From CALJFL01 sp963669435 (GTDB lineage: Bacteria; Pseudomonadota; Gammaproteobacteria; Pseudomonadales; Halieaceae), in assembly GCA_963669435.1 (NCBI GenBank), contig OY770025.1, positions 1,488,001-1,552,000 on the forward strand: a stretch of DNA of 64,000 bases, read 5' to 3'. Made by a program: the position numbers and the translations under genes. Of the stretch, positions 1 to 7,134 are shown one piece after another; positions within the stretch are counted from its first letter, which is position 1, and each line of letters opens with the position of its first letter. Under the pieces are notes generated by a model. The model searched no databases. It saw nothing but the letters and a program-made list of their open reading frames with translations, and had not been told where the DNA came from.

Positions 1-193
1 CCTGGGAGAGGTGCACGGAAATTCTGCGGTACAACTTGCCGTAGGCATCGGCGCCGATTGGTTCGCGACGTTCGACACAGCGCCTGTCTATTTCGAACTC
101 ATTCAGGAGTGCGTCGATATCAAGGCCTGTATCGGCGGCGATCTTGAGCATGTGATCGACATAATTCGCAGCAATCGTGCGCTCTGCAGACAT
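1..193 (-). CDS. AraC-family transcriptional regulator, N-terminal part (cut by window edge)
   Basis: Only the first 64 codons lie in the window. The translation begins MSAERTIAANYVDHMLKIA and continues with a helical pattern containing an LDIDALL segment, which resembles the start of the arabinose-binding-like sensor domain (Arabinose_bd family) of AraC-type regulators. The C-terminal HTH domain would lie outside, so this is a family-level inference from a short stretch. The start is odd: the ATG at 193-191 directly follows the U-run of a terminator-type hairpin (194-220), leaving no normal ribosome-binding site. The next in-frame Met, at residue 15, would delete the conserved beginning of the domain. 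The gene follows the lipoprotein at 269-2728 on the same strand and may be reached by readthrough. Confidence 0.5.
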   Translation of the reverse strand, partial: MSAERTIAANYVDHMLKIAADTGLDIDALLNEFEIDRRCVERREPIGADAYGKLYRRISVHLSQ

Positions 194-261
194 AAAAAAA
201 CCGGCAACCTGGGTTGCCGGTCATTGTAGCGTAAAGACTGGCGGCGAGAACACGCCGCCAG
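194..261 (-). terminator. Two consecutive hairpins ending the beta-helix/dihaem gene
   Basis: Reading the minus strand downstream of the stop at 269, the first hairpin (238-261) has a perfect 9-bp GC stem, CTGGCGGCG with CGCCGCCAG and a 6-nt loop, followed by TCTTT. The second (201-220) has an 8-bp stem with a 4-nt loop followed by seven T residues (200-194), a canonical intrinsic terminator. The last T touches the ATG of the next minus-strand gene. Confidence 0.8.
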
Positions 262-268
262 CTAGCGT

Positions 269-2728
269 CTAGAGTGCGCCGCAGTCCACCGGGTCCATCG
301 CGTTGATCCACTCGCGGATCAGCGCCACACCCTCGGTATGGATAACACTGCGGCCGATCTCAGGCATACGAACATCCAACTCATTGGAGTCCATGCGGAA
401 CGGCAGGATAGATGCATCGGCATCGCCCGGAACAATCGAGTAATCCAGGTCACCTGCTCCATCGCCGGCCGCTACCGGCGGCTTGCACTCGCCCACCTCG
501 GTACCGAAGACACGCGTGTAATCGAGGAACAAGCCCGAGGTATCCGCAGCGCCACCTTCTGTATGACAATGGGCGCAATTGATATCCAGGTAACCTCTTG
601 CGCGGTCATCGAGATCGGCTGTGGTATCACCGAAGACCGGTACGGTATCAATCGTACTGGTATCAATCGGCGCGCCGGTAAGAATACCAAGGTCGGACCA
701 GCGATCGATCTGGTTGGCAATGCCATCGGCGTAGGCCATTTCCAGGTTCAGGTAACGAGCCTTGGGTCCGATCGGCTTAATGCCGTCCTCGCCGTGACAG
801 TTAGCACAGTTGTTGGAGTTGGGGATCACGTAATCCGTGCTCTGCTGTTCGCCGTTGATGTCGATCCAGCTGACCGGCTGCACACCACCGGTAACGGTCA
901 GGGTGGCGTCCATCTTGTCCTGGTTCCAGATATACGGCAGCGCCACCCAACCTTCATTGCGGTGAATGAGCAGACGCGTTTCGATCAATTCCTCCGCGGC
1001 AGTGTCGTCGCGCAGGTCAGACTGGATGGTAAAGGTCTTGGTAATCACCGTACCCACCGGGAAGTCGAACACAGACTCGCTGCGATAGGCTGCAGATGCA
1101 CCTTCAGGTACGAAGGCAAAGCGGTACTTGTTCGCATAATCTGTGAACAGTGGGGTGGTCAGATCATAAAGCTCACCGCGACCGTTAGCGTTGGCAGTGG
1201 GATCGGCCGGGTTATCGAACAATCTGTAATCAGACAGATTCGGACAATCGGCTACCAGCGCTTCCATGTTCACGCCCTCGCCTTGTGCGGAACACAGGGC
1301 CTCGGTGTCTACGCCACCATTGCCACTGTCACCGGAATCGTCGACCGGCTCGAGTTCGATCTCTGGCAGGGATGCATGGGCACAGTCGTAAAGCGAGGGA
1401 TCAGTTGCGATATCGTCGTCAAAGGGCAGACCGCCCAGCAGTACGGAGGCGTTCGCCTGGCCGACAGTGGTGTCCTCGCCATTATCGCGAATACAGATAC
1501 GCTGGTCTTCGGTGAGACCATCCGGGAACTCCAGCAACAGACCGGCATCCGTGCCAACACCAGAAGTGTCATAAAACACGTCGGGCAAGTTGCCACCAAA
1601 CACCAACAGATTGATCAGCGAGGCCAGCCCCTGCGGATCAGTAGTGTTGTTAACAACTTCGTTGTCGTGGAAGAAAATCTTTTCGGGAACCGGGTCGTAG
1701 GTTTCCTTGCTGATGCCGATATCGTTGATGTAGTAACTCACAATGTACAGCGCACCAGAGATGTTGTCGCGGATGGAATTGCCGAAGATTTCCACATCGT
1801 CATTGGCCATTACCATAATGCCGGTACCGGCCGGCACGATGCCAACGATGTTGCCCTCCGGGGCAAAGTTGGGCGTGTTGTTCTCGTAAATATTGTTGTT
1901 GAATACACGAGTCGCTTCGCCGCCCTGGATGGGCGGTCCGGGCAGGTCGAACACCAGTATGCCACCGGTATTACGCGTGGTTTCATTCTCGTAGACATCG
2001 GCAAACTTGGAGTTTTCAATCTCGATGCCCGCTACGTTTTCATAAACATAGTTGCGACGCACGATGATCACTTCTGACTGGCCGACATACACACCGGCGT
2101 CGCTGGCTCCGCGCACCTCGGAGTCCTCGATCAGGACATTGCGCGTACCCACAGGGTACAGGCCGTAGGCGCCATTGTTTTCATCCGGACCGTTAGTCCA
2201 CTCAACCCGCACCCGACGTATAGTGACGCCGTTGCTGTCCTTGATCTTGATGCCATCACCTTCGGTATTCTCAACAGCGAGGTCGAGTACGGTGAAGTTA
2301 TCTCCAGTAGCTAAAATGCCCTGGCTGCCGGTGATCTGGTTATCAAACTTGAGTACGGTACCGTTCTCGGCGTCCATGCCCGTGCCACGCAGGACAATAT
2401 TGTCCACGCTGACGCTCAGTTCACCCATCATCTCGTAGGTGCCCGCGGGCAGCTGAATCACAGTTCTGGGCTCAGCCATAATCAATGCTTCAAGTGCACG
2501 TGTCTCTAGGTCATCCCCTGGCTCCAGAGTCACCAGTGTGTGATCCGGGTAATCAGGATCGACTGGCACTTCCGGTTCGGTGGGCTCATTTGGCTCCACA
2601 GCCGCTGAGGAGCGACCGCTATCGCTGTCGCTGCAGGCTGCGAGCGTACCCGCCATCATTACCGCCACCAGCACAACAGACAGCAAACCCGCTGCCCTTT
2701 GCCGGCAAAGTAGCAAAAACTTTGTCAT
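269..2728 (-). CDS. Lipoprotein fusing a parallel beta-helix domain to a dihaem c-type cytochrome-like domain
   Basis: The 819-residue product has a lipoprotein signal peptide ending in LAAC with Cys32. I chose the start at 2728 because GGGGAAG precedes it; an upstream in-frame ATG at 2746 adds six residues. Residues of roughly 55-460 form a right-handed beta-helix, with recurrent short strands such as NVLIEDSEVRGASDAGVYVG, like the TIGR03805 family. The C-terminal third carries two haem-c sites, CANCH near residue 641 and CAHCH near 718, and resembles the SO2930/HNE_0200 dihaem family (TIGR03806). From memory these two families are often neighbours; here they form one chain. The location is probably periplasmic or outer-membrane. 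Substrate and redox partner are unknown. The tandem hairpins downstream terminate the transcript. Confidence 0.8.
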   Translation of the reverse strand: MTKFLLLCRQRAAGLLSVVLVAVMMAGTLAACSDSDSGRSSAAVEPNEPTEPEVPVDPDYPDHTLVTLEPGDDLETRALEALIMAEPRTVIQLPAGTYEMMGELSVSVDNIVLRGTGMDAENGTVLKFDNQITGSQGILATGDNFTVLDLAVENTEGDGIKIKDSNGVTIRRVRVEWTNGPDENNGAYGLYPVGTRNVLIEDSEVRGASDAGVYVGQSEVIIVRRNYVYENVAGIEIENSKFADVYENETTRNTGGILVFDLPGPPIQGGEATRVFNNNIYENNTPNFAPEGNIVGIVPAGTGIMVMANDDVEIFGNSIRDNISGALYIVSYYINDIGISKETYDPVPEKIFFHDNEVVNNTTDPQGLASLINLLVFGGNLPDVFYDTSGVGTDAGLLLEFPDGLTEDQRICIRDNGEDTTVGQANASVLLGGLPFDDDIATDPSLYDCAHASLPEIELEPVDDSGDSGNGGVDTEALCSAQGEGVNMEALVADCPNLSDYRLFDNPADPTANANGRGELYDLTTPLFTDYANKYRFAFVPEGASAAYRSESVFDFPVGTVITKTFTIQSDLRDDTAAEELIETRLLIHRNEGWVALPYIWNQDKMDATLTVTGGVQPVSWIDINGEQQSTDYVIPNSNNCANCHGEDGIKPIGPKARYLNLEMAYADGIANQIDRWSDLGILTGAPIDTSTIDTVPVFGDTTADLDDRARGYLDINCAHCHTEGGAADTSGLFLDYTRVFGTEVGECKPPVAAGDGAGDLDYSIVPGDADASILPFRMDSNELDVRMPEIGRSVIHTEGVALIREWINAMDPVDCGAL

Positions 2729-2746
2729 CTCTATCTTCCCCGCCAC

Positions 2747-3078
2747 CCGCGGATGGCTCCTTGATATTGCCGGTACGCTCCCTATCCACAGTAGCCACGT
2801 ACAGGCTGTTTCGGCACAAGTTTCTTGTTGTAATTAACCCGCGAATTCTGCAGGAATGGCCCAAATTCAAACAATTGCAATATGCGCCAGAATTTGTGCA
2901 AATTACGACCAAACCGGGGAATACCGGCATTTAGGCCGATAAATTGTCTACTAATACCGGAACGGCGGAGATCCTCGGCAAAAGTGTGAGCTAGCGCACA
3001 CTTTCTCACGTAGTTAAGCAGTAGTGCCGCGAGAATCGCTTTGGCATAATTCAGCGAACCGATCAGAGGCAATCGACC
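2747..3078. promoter_or_regulatory. Divergent intergenic region with one clear inverted repeat
   Basis: This 330-nt gap separates the minus-strand lipoprotein from the plus-strand secreted protein and should hold both promoters; I could not place a confident -35/-10 pair. It contains a perfect 8-bp inverted repeat, AAAGTGTG (2981-2988) and CACACTTT (2997-3004), about 75 nt before the apparent AUU start. There is no T-run after it, so an operator or leader hairpin is more likely than a terminator. Confidence 0.4.
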
Positions 3079-3864
3079 ATTTCTGTCAGCCATTTCAAGT
3101 CCACCGCACTTCTGCTGATCGCTCTTGGCTGCTTCGGCGCCGTTTCCGCATGGTCCCAGATTATTGATGTGCAGCCCGGCGCGCGTATTGATATCACTGG
3201 CGGCAATGTGAATGCCGGCTGCGGCGACCTGATCGTAGCCGGTCTGGTAGACATGCCCTCGGGGAGCGCAACCGCGCTCCAGGATGTGAACATCAGCGGC
3301 GGCACCCTGCAAATGGGTAACAGCCTGATTTCGCTGTCAGGGGATTGGACCAATGCGGGTACCTTTAATAGTGGCACCGGCACCGTGGAAATGGTGGATG
3401 GCTGCGGCTCATCCCTGTCGACGATTACCGGCGACAGCGTGTTCAGCACCCTGCGCGTGGCAACCGATGGCAATCGCGCACTCAACCTGACCGCCGGTTC
3501 AACCCAGGCATTCAGGTCTCAGCTCTCCTTGACCGGGGGCCCCGACGGCAGACTGGAAATCCGCAGCACCAGCCCCGGGTCACGCTCTTTCTTTGAGCTT
3601 CGCCCGGGAGCCTCACAGTTGATCTCCCGCGTGGATGTGGCAGACAACGATGCCAGGGGTGGCGAAGGAATAGCACCCGGGGAGCCCACTGCTTTCGATT
3701 CGGTTGATGCCGGTGGCAACCTGAACTGGTTCCTGCAGGCACTGGCCTCCTTACAGCCGGAAGTAATCACCACACTTCCTGCGCCTGCGCTACTACTGCT
3801 GACGGCCATAATTCTGCTCGTCGGCCGGCGCTCCCACAAACTTCGACAAGCCGCCAGGGAATAG
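3079..3864 (+). CDS. Secreted protein with C-terminal membrane anchor; apparent AUU start
   Basis: The frame is open from a stop at 3022. Read from ATT at 3079 it gives a good signal peptide, with SVSHFKSTALLL, a hydrophobic core and a VSA cleavage site before WSQ. AGAGG at 3065-3069 lies 9 nt upstream. The first conventional start, GTG at 3169, lies after the signal peptide and would destroy it, and no ATG, GTG or TTG occurs in frame upstream of it. The 261-residue product has a beta-rich body of GTLQMGNSLISL-type strands. It ends in a Pro-Ala-Pro turn, a hydrophobic helix (about 16 residues) and an Arg/Lys cluster (GRRSHKLRQ), the tripartite layout of a C-terminal sorting or anchor signal. 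It may accompany the collagen-like protein 28 nt downstream. Function unknown. Confidence 0.65.
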   Translation: MSVSHFKSTALLLIALGCFGAVSAWSQIIDVQPGARIDITGGNVNAGCGDLIVAGLVDMPSGSATALQDVNISGGTLQMGNSLISLSGDWTNAGTFNSGTGTVEMVDGCGSSLSTITGDSVFSTLRVATDGNRALNLTAGSTQAFRSQLSLTGGPDGRLEIRSTSPGSRSFFELRPGASQLISRVDVADNDARGGEGIAPGEPTAFDSVDAGGNLNWFLQALASLQPEVITTLPAPALLLLTAIILLVGRRSHKLRQAARE

Positions 3865-3892
3865 GTGCCTATCCACTTATCCGGACATTCGT

Positions 3893-5185
3893 ATGAAGCC
3901 AAAGTACATTAAACCGCCCTTCATGACCGCCCTCTGCAGTTGCCTGACACTTTCGGCGCTCAACGCCAGCGCTCAGAATGTGGATGTCACACCTGCCGCC
4001 GGCGGACAGGTTACCCTCGGCGGACGCGTCGTGGTCTCCGAACTGCCTTCAACAGCCACTAATACCGACAGGGTCTGCTACGACCCGGGTACCGGGGAAC
4101 TCACTGTCTGTGCTGCCGGTGATATAGGACCTGAAGGACCCACCGGGGCGACCGGACCGACAGGAGCCACCGGGCCAACAGGTGATACCGGCGCCACGGG
4201 ACCAACCGGACCCACTGGCGATACCGGCGCAACGGGACCAACCGGGCCTACAGGACCCACTGGCGACACAGGAGCAACGGGAGCCACCGGGCCCACGGGA
4301 GCGACCGGCGATATCGGTGCCACGGGAGCGACAGGTGCGACAGGCCCAACAGGGGCTGTGGGAGCGACCGGCGCAACAGGTGCACAGGGACCCACTGGTC
4401 CAACCGGCGCTGACGGAATACAAGGGGCAACCGGTATACAAGGCGCAACCGGCCCAACTGGGGCCAATGGATTACAAGGACCCACGGGACCAACAGGTGT
4501 TGCCGGCGCTCAGGGACCAACAGGATCCACTGGAGCACAAGGGGCAACAGGCCCCACCGGTGCAGATGGCGCCCAGGGTCCTACCGGGGCGACAGGAGCC
4601 GATGGTGCACAAGGGCCGACTGGACCCACTGGCTCCGACGGCGCGCAGGGCCCTACCGGGCCAACAGGTGATGCTGGCGCACAAGGACCTACGGGGCCAA
4701 CCGGGGCGCCAGGTGCAGATGGAAGTAACGGCGCGCCGGGTTCCATCGGACCCACCGGACCAACTGGCGCCACGGGGTTACAAGGCCCAACTGGAGCGAC
4801 CGGTCCCACGGGTCCAACCGGGCCAACGGGCCCCATCGGCACCAATTACGTGGTGGCAATGGGTAAGGTCGGCGGTGATGGAGCGGCGGTGGACGGCAAG
4901 ATATTTGGTGCCACGGTGGCGCGGGTCTTAGGTGATCCCACGGGCGACTATGAAATCACCTTCACCGACCCACTTCCCGACGACGACTACATTATCCAAC
5001 TCACCGTGTTGGACTGTGATGGCAACTGCCCACCGCCCGGCGGCGGCAATCTCGACGATCCGGGCATCAGCTACTACGACCAGGGTACAGACTTTTTCCG
5101 AGTCAACATTGGCGACTCTGACAACGGCGGTACACCCAAAGTCGACATCGACCAGGAGTTCATGTTCGTCGTATTCGACTTCTGA
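3893..5185 (+). CDS. Secreted collagen-like protein with about 80 Gly-X-Y triplets
   Basis: The 430-residue product starts with a signal peptide (MTALCSCLTL..., cleaved near NASA-Q) and a short N-terminal domain to about residue 75 with two Cys. Residues of roughly 76-316 are uninterrupted Gly-X-Y triplets, mostly GPT, GAT, GDT and GAQ, so Thr fills the Y position where animal collagens have hydroxyproline. A 114-residue C-terminal domain follows; it has a CDGNC pair, is Asp-rich and could act as trimerisation or head domain. Bacterial collagen-like proteins form triple helices on surfaces or filaments; an adhesin or matrix role is inference. The DNA is a degenerate repeat of short GC-rich units (about 4120-4840), prone to slippage, so triplet number may vary between strains. 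It sits in tandem with the anchored secreted protein upstream. Confidence 0.85.
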   Translation: MKPKYIKPPFMTALCSCLTLSALNASAQNVDVTPAAGGQVTLGGRVVVSELPSTATNTDRVCYDPGTGELTVCAAGDIGPEGPTGATGPTGATGPTGDTGATGPTGPTGDTGATGPTGPTGPTGDTGATGATGPTGATGDIGATGATGATGPTGAVGATGATGAQGPTGPTGADGIQGATGIQGATGPTGANGLQGPTGPTGVAGAQGPTGSTGAQGATGPTGADGAQGPTGATGADGAQGPTGPTGSDGAQGPTGPTGDAGAQGPTGPTGAPGADGSNGAPGSIGPTGPTGATGLQGPTGATGPTGPTGPTGPIGTNYVVAMGKVGGDGAAVDGKIFGATVARVLGDPTGDYEITFTDPLPDDDYIIQLTVLDCDGNCPPPGGGNLDDPGISYYDQGTDFFRVNIGDSDNGGTPKVDIDQEFMFVVFDF

Positions 5186-5354
5186 TCAGGGAGGTATTGG
5201 TTTCCGGCGCGGCACTGTGCAGGCCTACCAGTACCTGACAAACCCCATTGTTCGGTACACACGCCCGTCCTGACCCCAAAACTTCAAACTAAGCCGCCAA
5301 CGGAACTTTCTGCACAGGGGAGGGACCAATTTCCCGACTTCGGAGGCTTTATCG

Positions 5355-5813
5355 ATGAAATACCTTATATTCGTTGCAGCCCTGATCTTCTCCGTCGGGT
5401 CCCTGGCCGAGGAGTCAGTAGAGCAAGTGCAATGTGCACCGGACGGTGTGGCAGTGGGTGGATACGACCTGGTGAGCTACCACAGCGCGAATGGTCCGGT
5501 GCTGGGCACGCCTGCAAACAGTAGCAAATATAAAGACCTGACCTACCAGTTCTCCAGTGAGGCCAACCGCTCCAGCTTTGAAGAAGATCCGGAGAAATAT
5601 CTGCCGCTGTACTCAGGATTTTGCGCTGCCACCTTGGCCATGGGTCGAATCGCCTGTCCGGACTACACCAATTTCAAACTGGAGGAAGGCCGCTTGTTAT
5701 TGTTCGAACTGGCCGGCTTTACCAATGGCAGGACCATGTGGAACAGCGACCCGGTTAATTTTCGGAATCGGGCCAATGAGAATTTCACCAAGCTGATCGG
5801 CGGGCCCCGTTAA
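5355..5813 (+). CDS. Periplasmic YHS-domain protein
   Basis: The 152-residue product has a signal peptide (MKYLIFVAALIFSVGSLA) and a YHS-like domain: VAVGGYDLVSYH, then KYKDLTYQFSSEANRSSFE and DPEKYLPLYSGFCA. This is the arrangement of small exported YHS proteins, proposed to bind metal or sense copper. Three Cys remain in the mature part (near CAPDG, FCAATL and IACPD). A strong GGAGG at 5341-5345 supports the ATG. The next gene begins 5 nt after the stop, so the two are probably cotranscribed. A metal-related role is known for relatives only by association. Confidence 0.75.
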   Translation: MKYLIFVAALIFSVGSLAEESVEQVQCAPDGVAVGGYDLVSYHSANGPVLGTPANSSKYKDLTYQFSSEANRSSFEEDPEKYLPLYSGFCAATLAMGRIACPDYTNFKLEEGRLLLFELAGFTNGRTMWNSDPVNFRNRANENFTKLIGGPR

Positions 5814-5818
5814 TAACG

Positions 5819-7015
5819 ATGAGACCGTTATGGGCAGTTGTACTGACCCTTCTTACCTTGTCCGGTCATACTGCTGAACTGACCCTGGGTGTTCATACCG
5901 AAAATCCGGCGCATCACGTCGCGGAGATGATCGCAGCAGCCAGTGCCGACCCGGTTGACATCACAATTGTGCCATTTAACAGCGCCGAGGAAATCGAGCG
6001 CCAACTCCGGTCCGGTGAACTTGATCTTGCCGTGATCGAAGAACCGGCGGAGAACTGGCCCGACGTCGCGGTCGTTGCCGACCTGTATCCCAGCGTTCTG
6101 CACCTGCTGTACAAACCTGGCGAACAGCAACTCGGATTGTATCCACTACTGGCAAAATCCAGCATCTGGGCAGGTATCGCTGGTGGTATCGGGGAAACAC
6201 AAGCGCGCAAACTGGTGCACGACAGCGGCATGCCTGATACCGAACCCAACTTCCTGGCCAATCCCTGGACCGAGGAGCCGGACGTATACTTCCAGTTCGG
6301 TGGCATCCTCGAACACGATGCACTACGCCGATTAGGCGCCTACCGGCTCTACAGCCTGGGCGACCCGGCGCAATTAGGCGCCGGCAGTGTGGCCGAGGCA
6401 GCAAGTTTGCGTTCACCAAATCTTCACCCGTTTATTATTCCGGCGGAGCTATACCCCGGACTCAGCAAGGAGCCGGTTCTATCTTTGGCTGTATCTACCT
6501 TGTTACTGGCCCGCGAGCAGTTGGATGTAAACCTGGCTTACAACCTGGCAATGGTTATTGAGCAATTGCGCGGCCGCATCGCCGCATACTACCCGCTGGC
6601 CGGACTGGAGGACGCCATTCCCACAGGCCGCAGTGCACGCGCACTGCCCCTGCACCCGGGCGCGGAGCGCTTCCGGAATCGCGATCAACCGGGAATAATC
6701 GAGCGCTACGCGGAAGTGTTCGGGGTATTGGCCACCGTACTCTTTGCGCTGGTTAGCGGCACGATCGCCTGGCGAAGACACCGGCGACAATCGCGCAAGG
6801 ACAGGCTGGATCGCTATTACGCTGCGGTGATGGAACAACGCCCCCTGCTAGCCGCCTCAACGGACGAAAGAGTGCATGCCACCACGCAGATTCGCGCTAT
6901 CCAGGCCGATGTCATGCAACTGGTCATTGAGGAGCGCATTGACGCAGACGGCGCGCTACTCGCCTTCCTGGCGCTGTCCAACCAGTTGCTACAGGAAGGG
7001 TCTACGACGGATTAA
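5819..7015 (+). CDS. TAXI/periplasmic-binding-like protein with C-terminal membrane helix and cytoplasmic tail
   Basis: The 398-residue product has a signal peptide (ending near GHTAE). The periplasmic domain to about residue 295 resembles TAXI-family TRAP solute receptors: a DLAVIEEPAENWPDVAVVADLYPSV-type region, then LHPFIIPAELYPGL, then alternating strands and helices. A membrane helix at about 299-318 (FGVLATVLFALVSGTIAW) is followed by a basic RRHRRQSRKDR stop-transfer and a helical cytoplasmic tail of about 70 residues. No TRAP permease is nearby. The protein at 50634-51899 has the same layout and shares the segment PLHxGAxRxxxRDxPGxxERYAE just before the helix, so the two are paralogues. 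A sensor or adaptor role is inference. Confidence 0.65.
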   Translation: MRPLWAVVLTLLTLSGHTAELTLGVHTENPAHHVAEMIAAASADPVDITIVPFNSAEEIERQLRSGELDLAVIEEPAENWPDVAVVADLYPSVLHLLYKPGEQQLGLYPLLAKSSIWAGIAGGIGETQARKLVHDSGMPDTEPNFLANPWTEEPDVYFQFGGILEHDALRRLGAYRLYSLGDPAQLGAGSVAEAASLRSPNLHPFIIPAELYPGLSKEPVLSLAVSTLLLAREQLDVNLAYNLAMVIEQLRGRIAAYYPLAGLEDAIPTGRSARALPLHPGAERFRNRDQPGIIERYAEVFGVLATVLFALVSGTIAWRRHRRQSRKDRLDRYYAAVMEQRPLLAASTDERVHATTQIRAIQADVMQLVIEERIDADGALLAFLALSNQLLQEGSTTD

Positions 7016-7134
7016 CAGCTGCGATCTCGACCCAAAACATTCGCTATACTGCTCGAGCAACGGGGAAACGGGGCAAACCAATCCAACGCCATTCCCGTAG
7101 TTCATATAATCAAAACAATACGAATAGTGAGCGC

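Noticed and set aside
338..2077. A long open frame (579 codons) on the plus strand opposite the beta-helix gene
   Set aside because: It has no ribosome site or recognisable domain and mirrors the codon pattern of the real minus-strand gene, which has a lipobox and two haem motifs.
4049..4845. Pro/Val/Gly-rich frames on the minus strand
   Set aside because: They are the antisense of the Gly-X-Y repeat DNA, so their repeats have no independent meaning.
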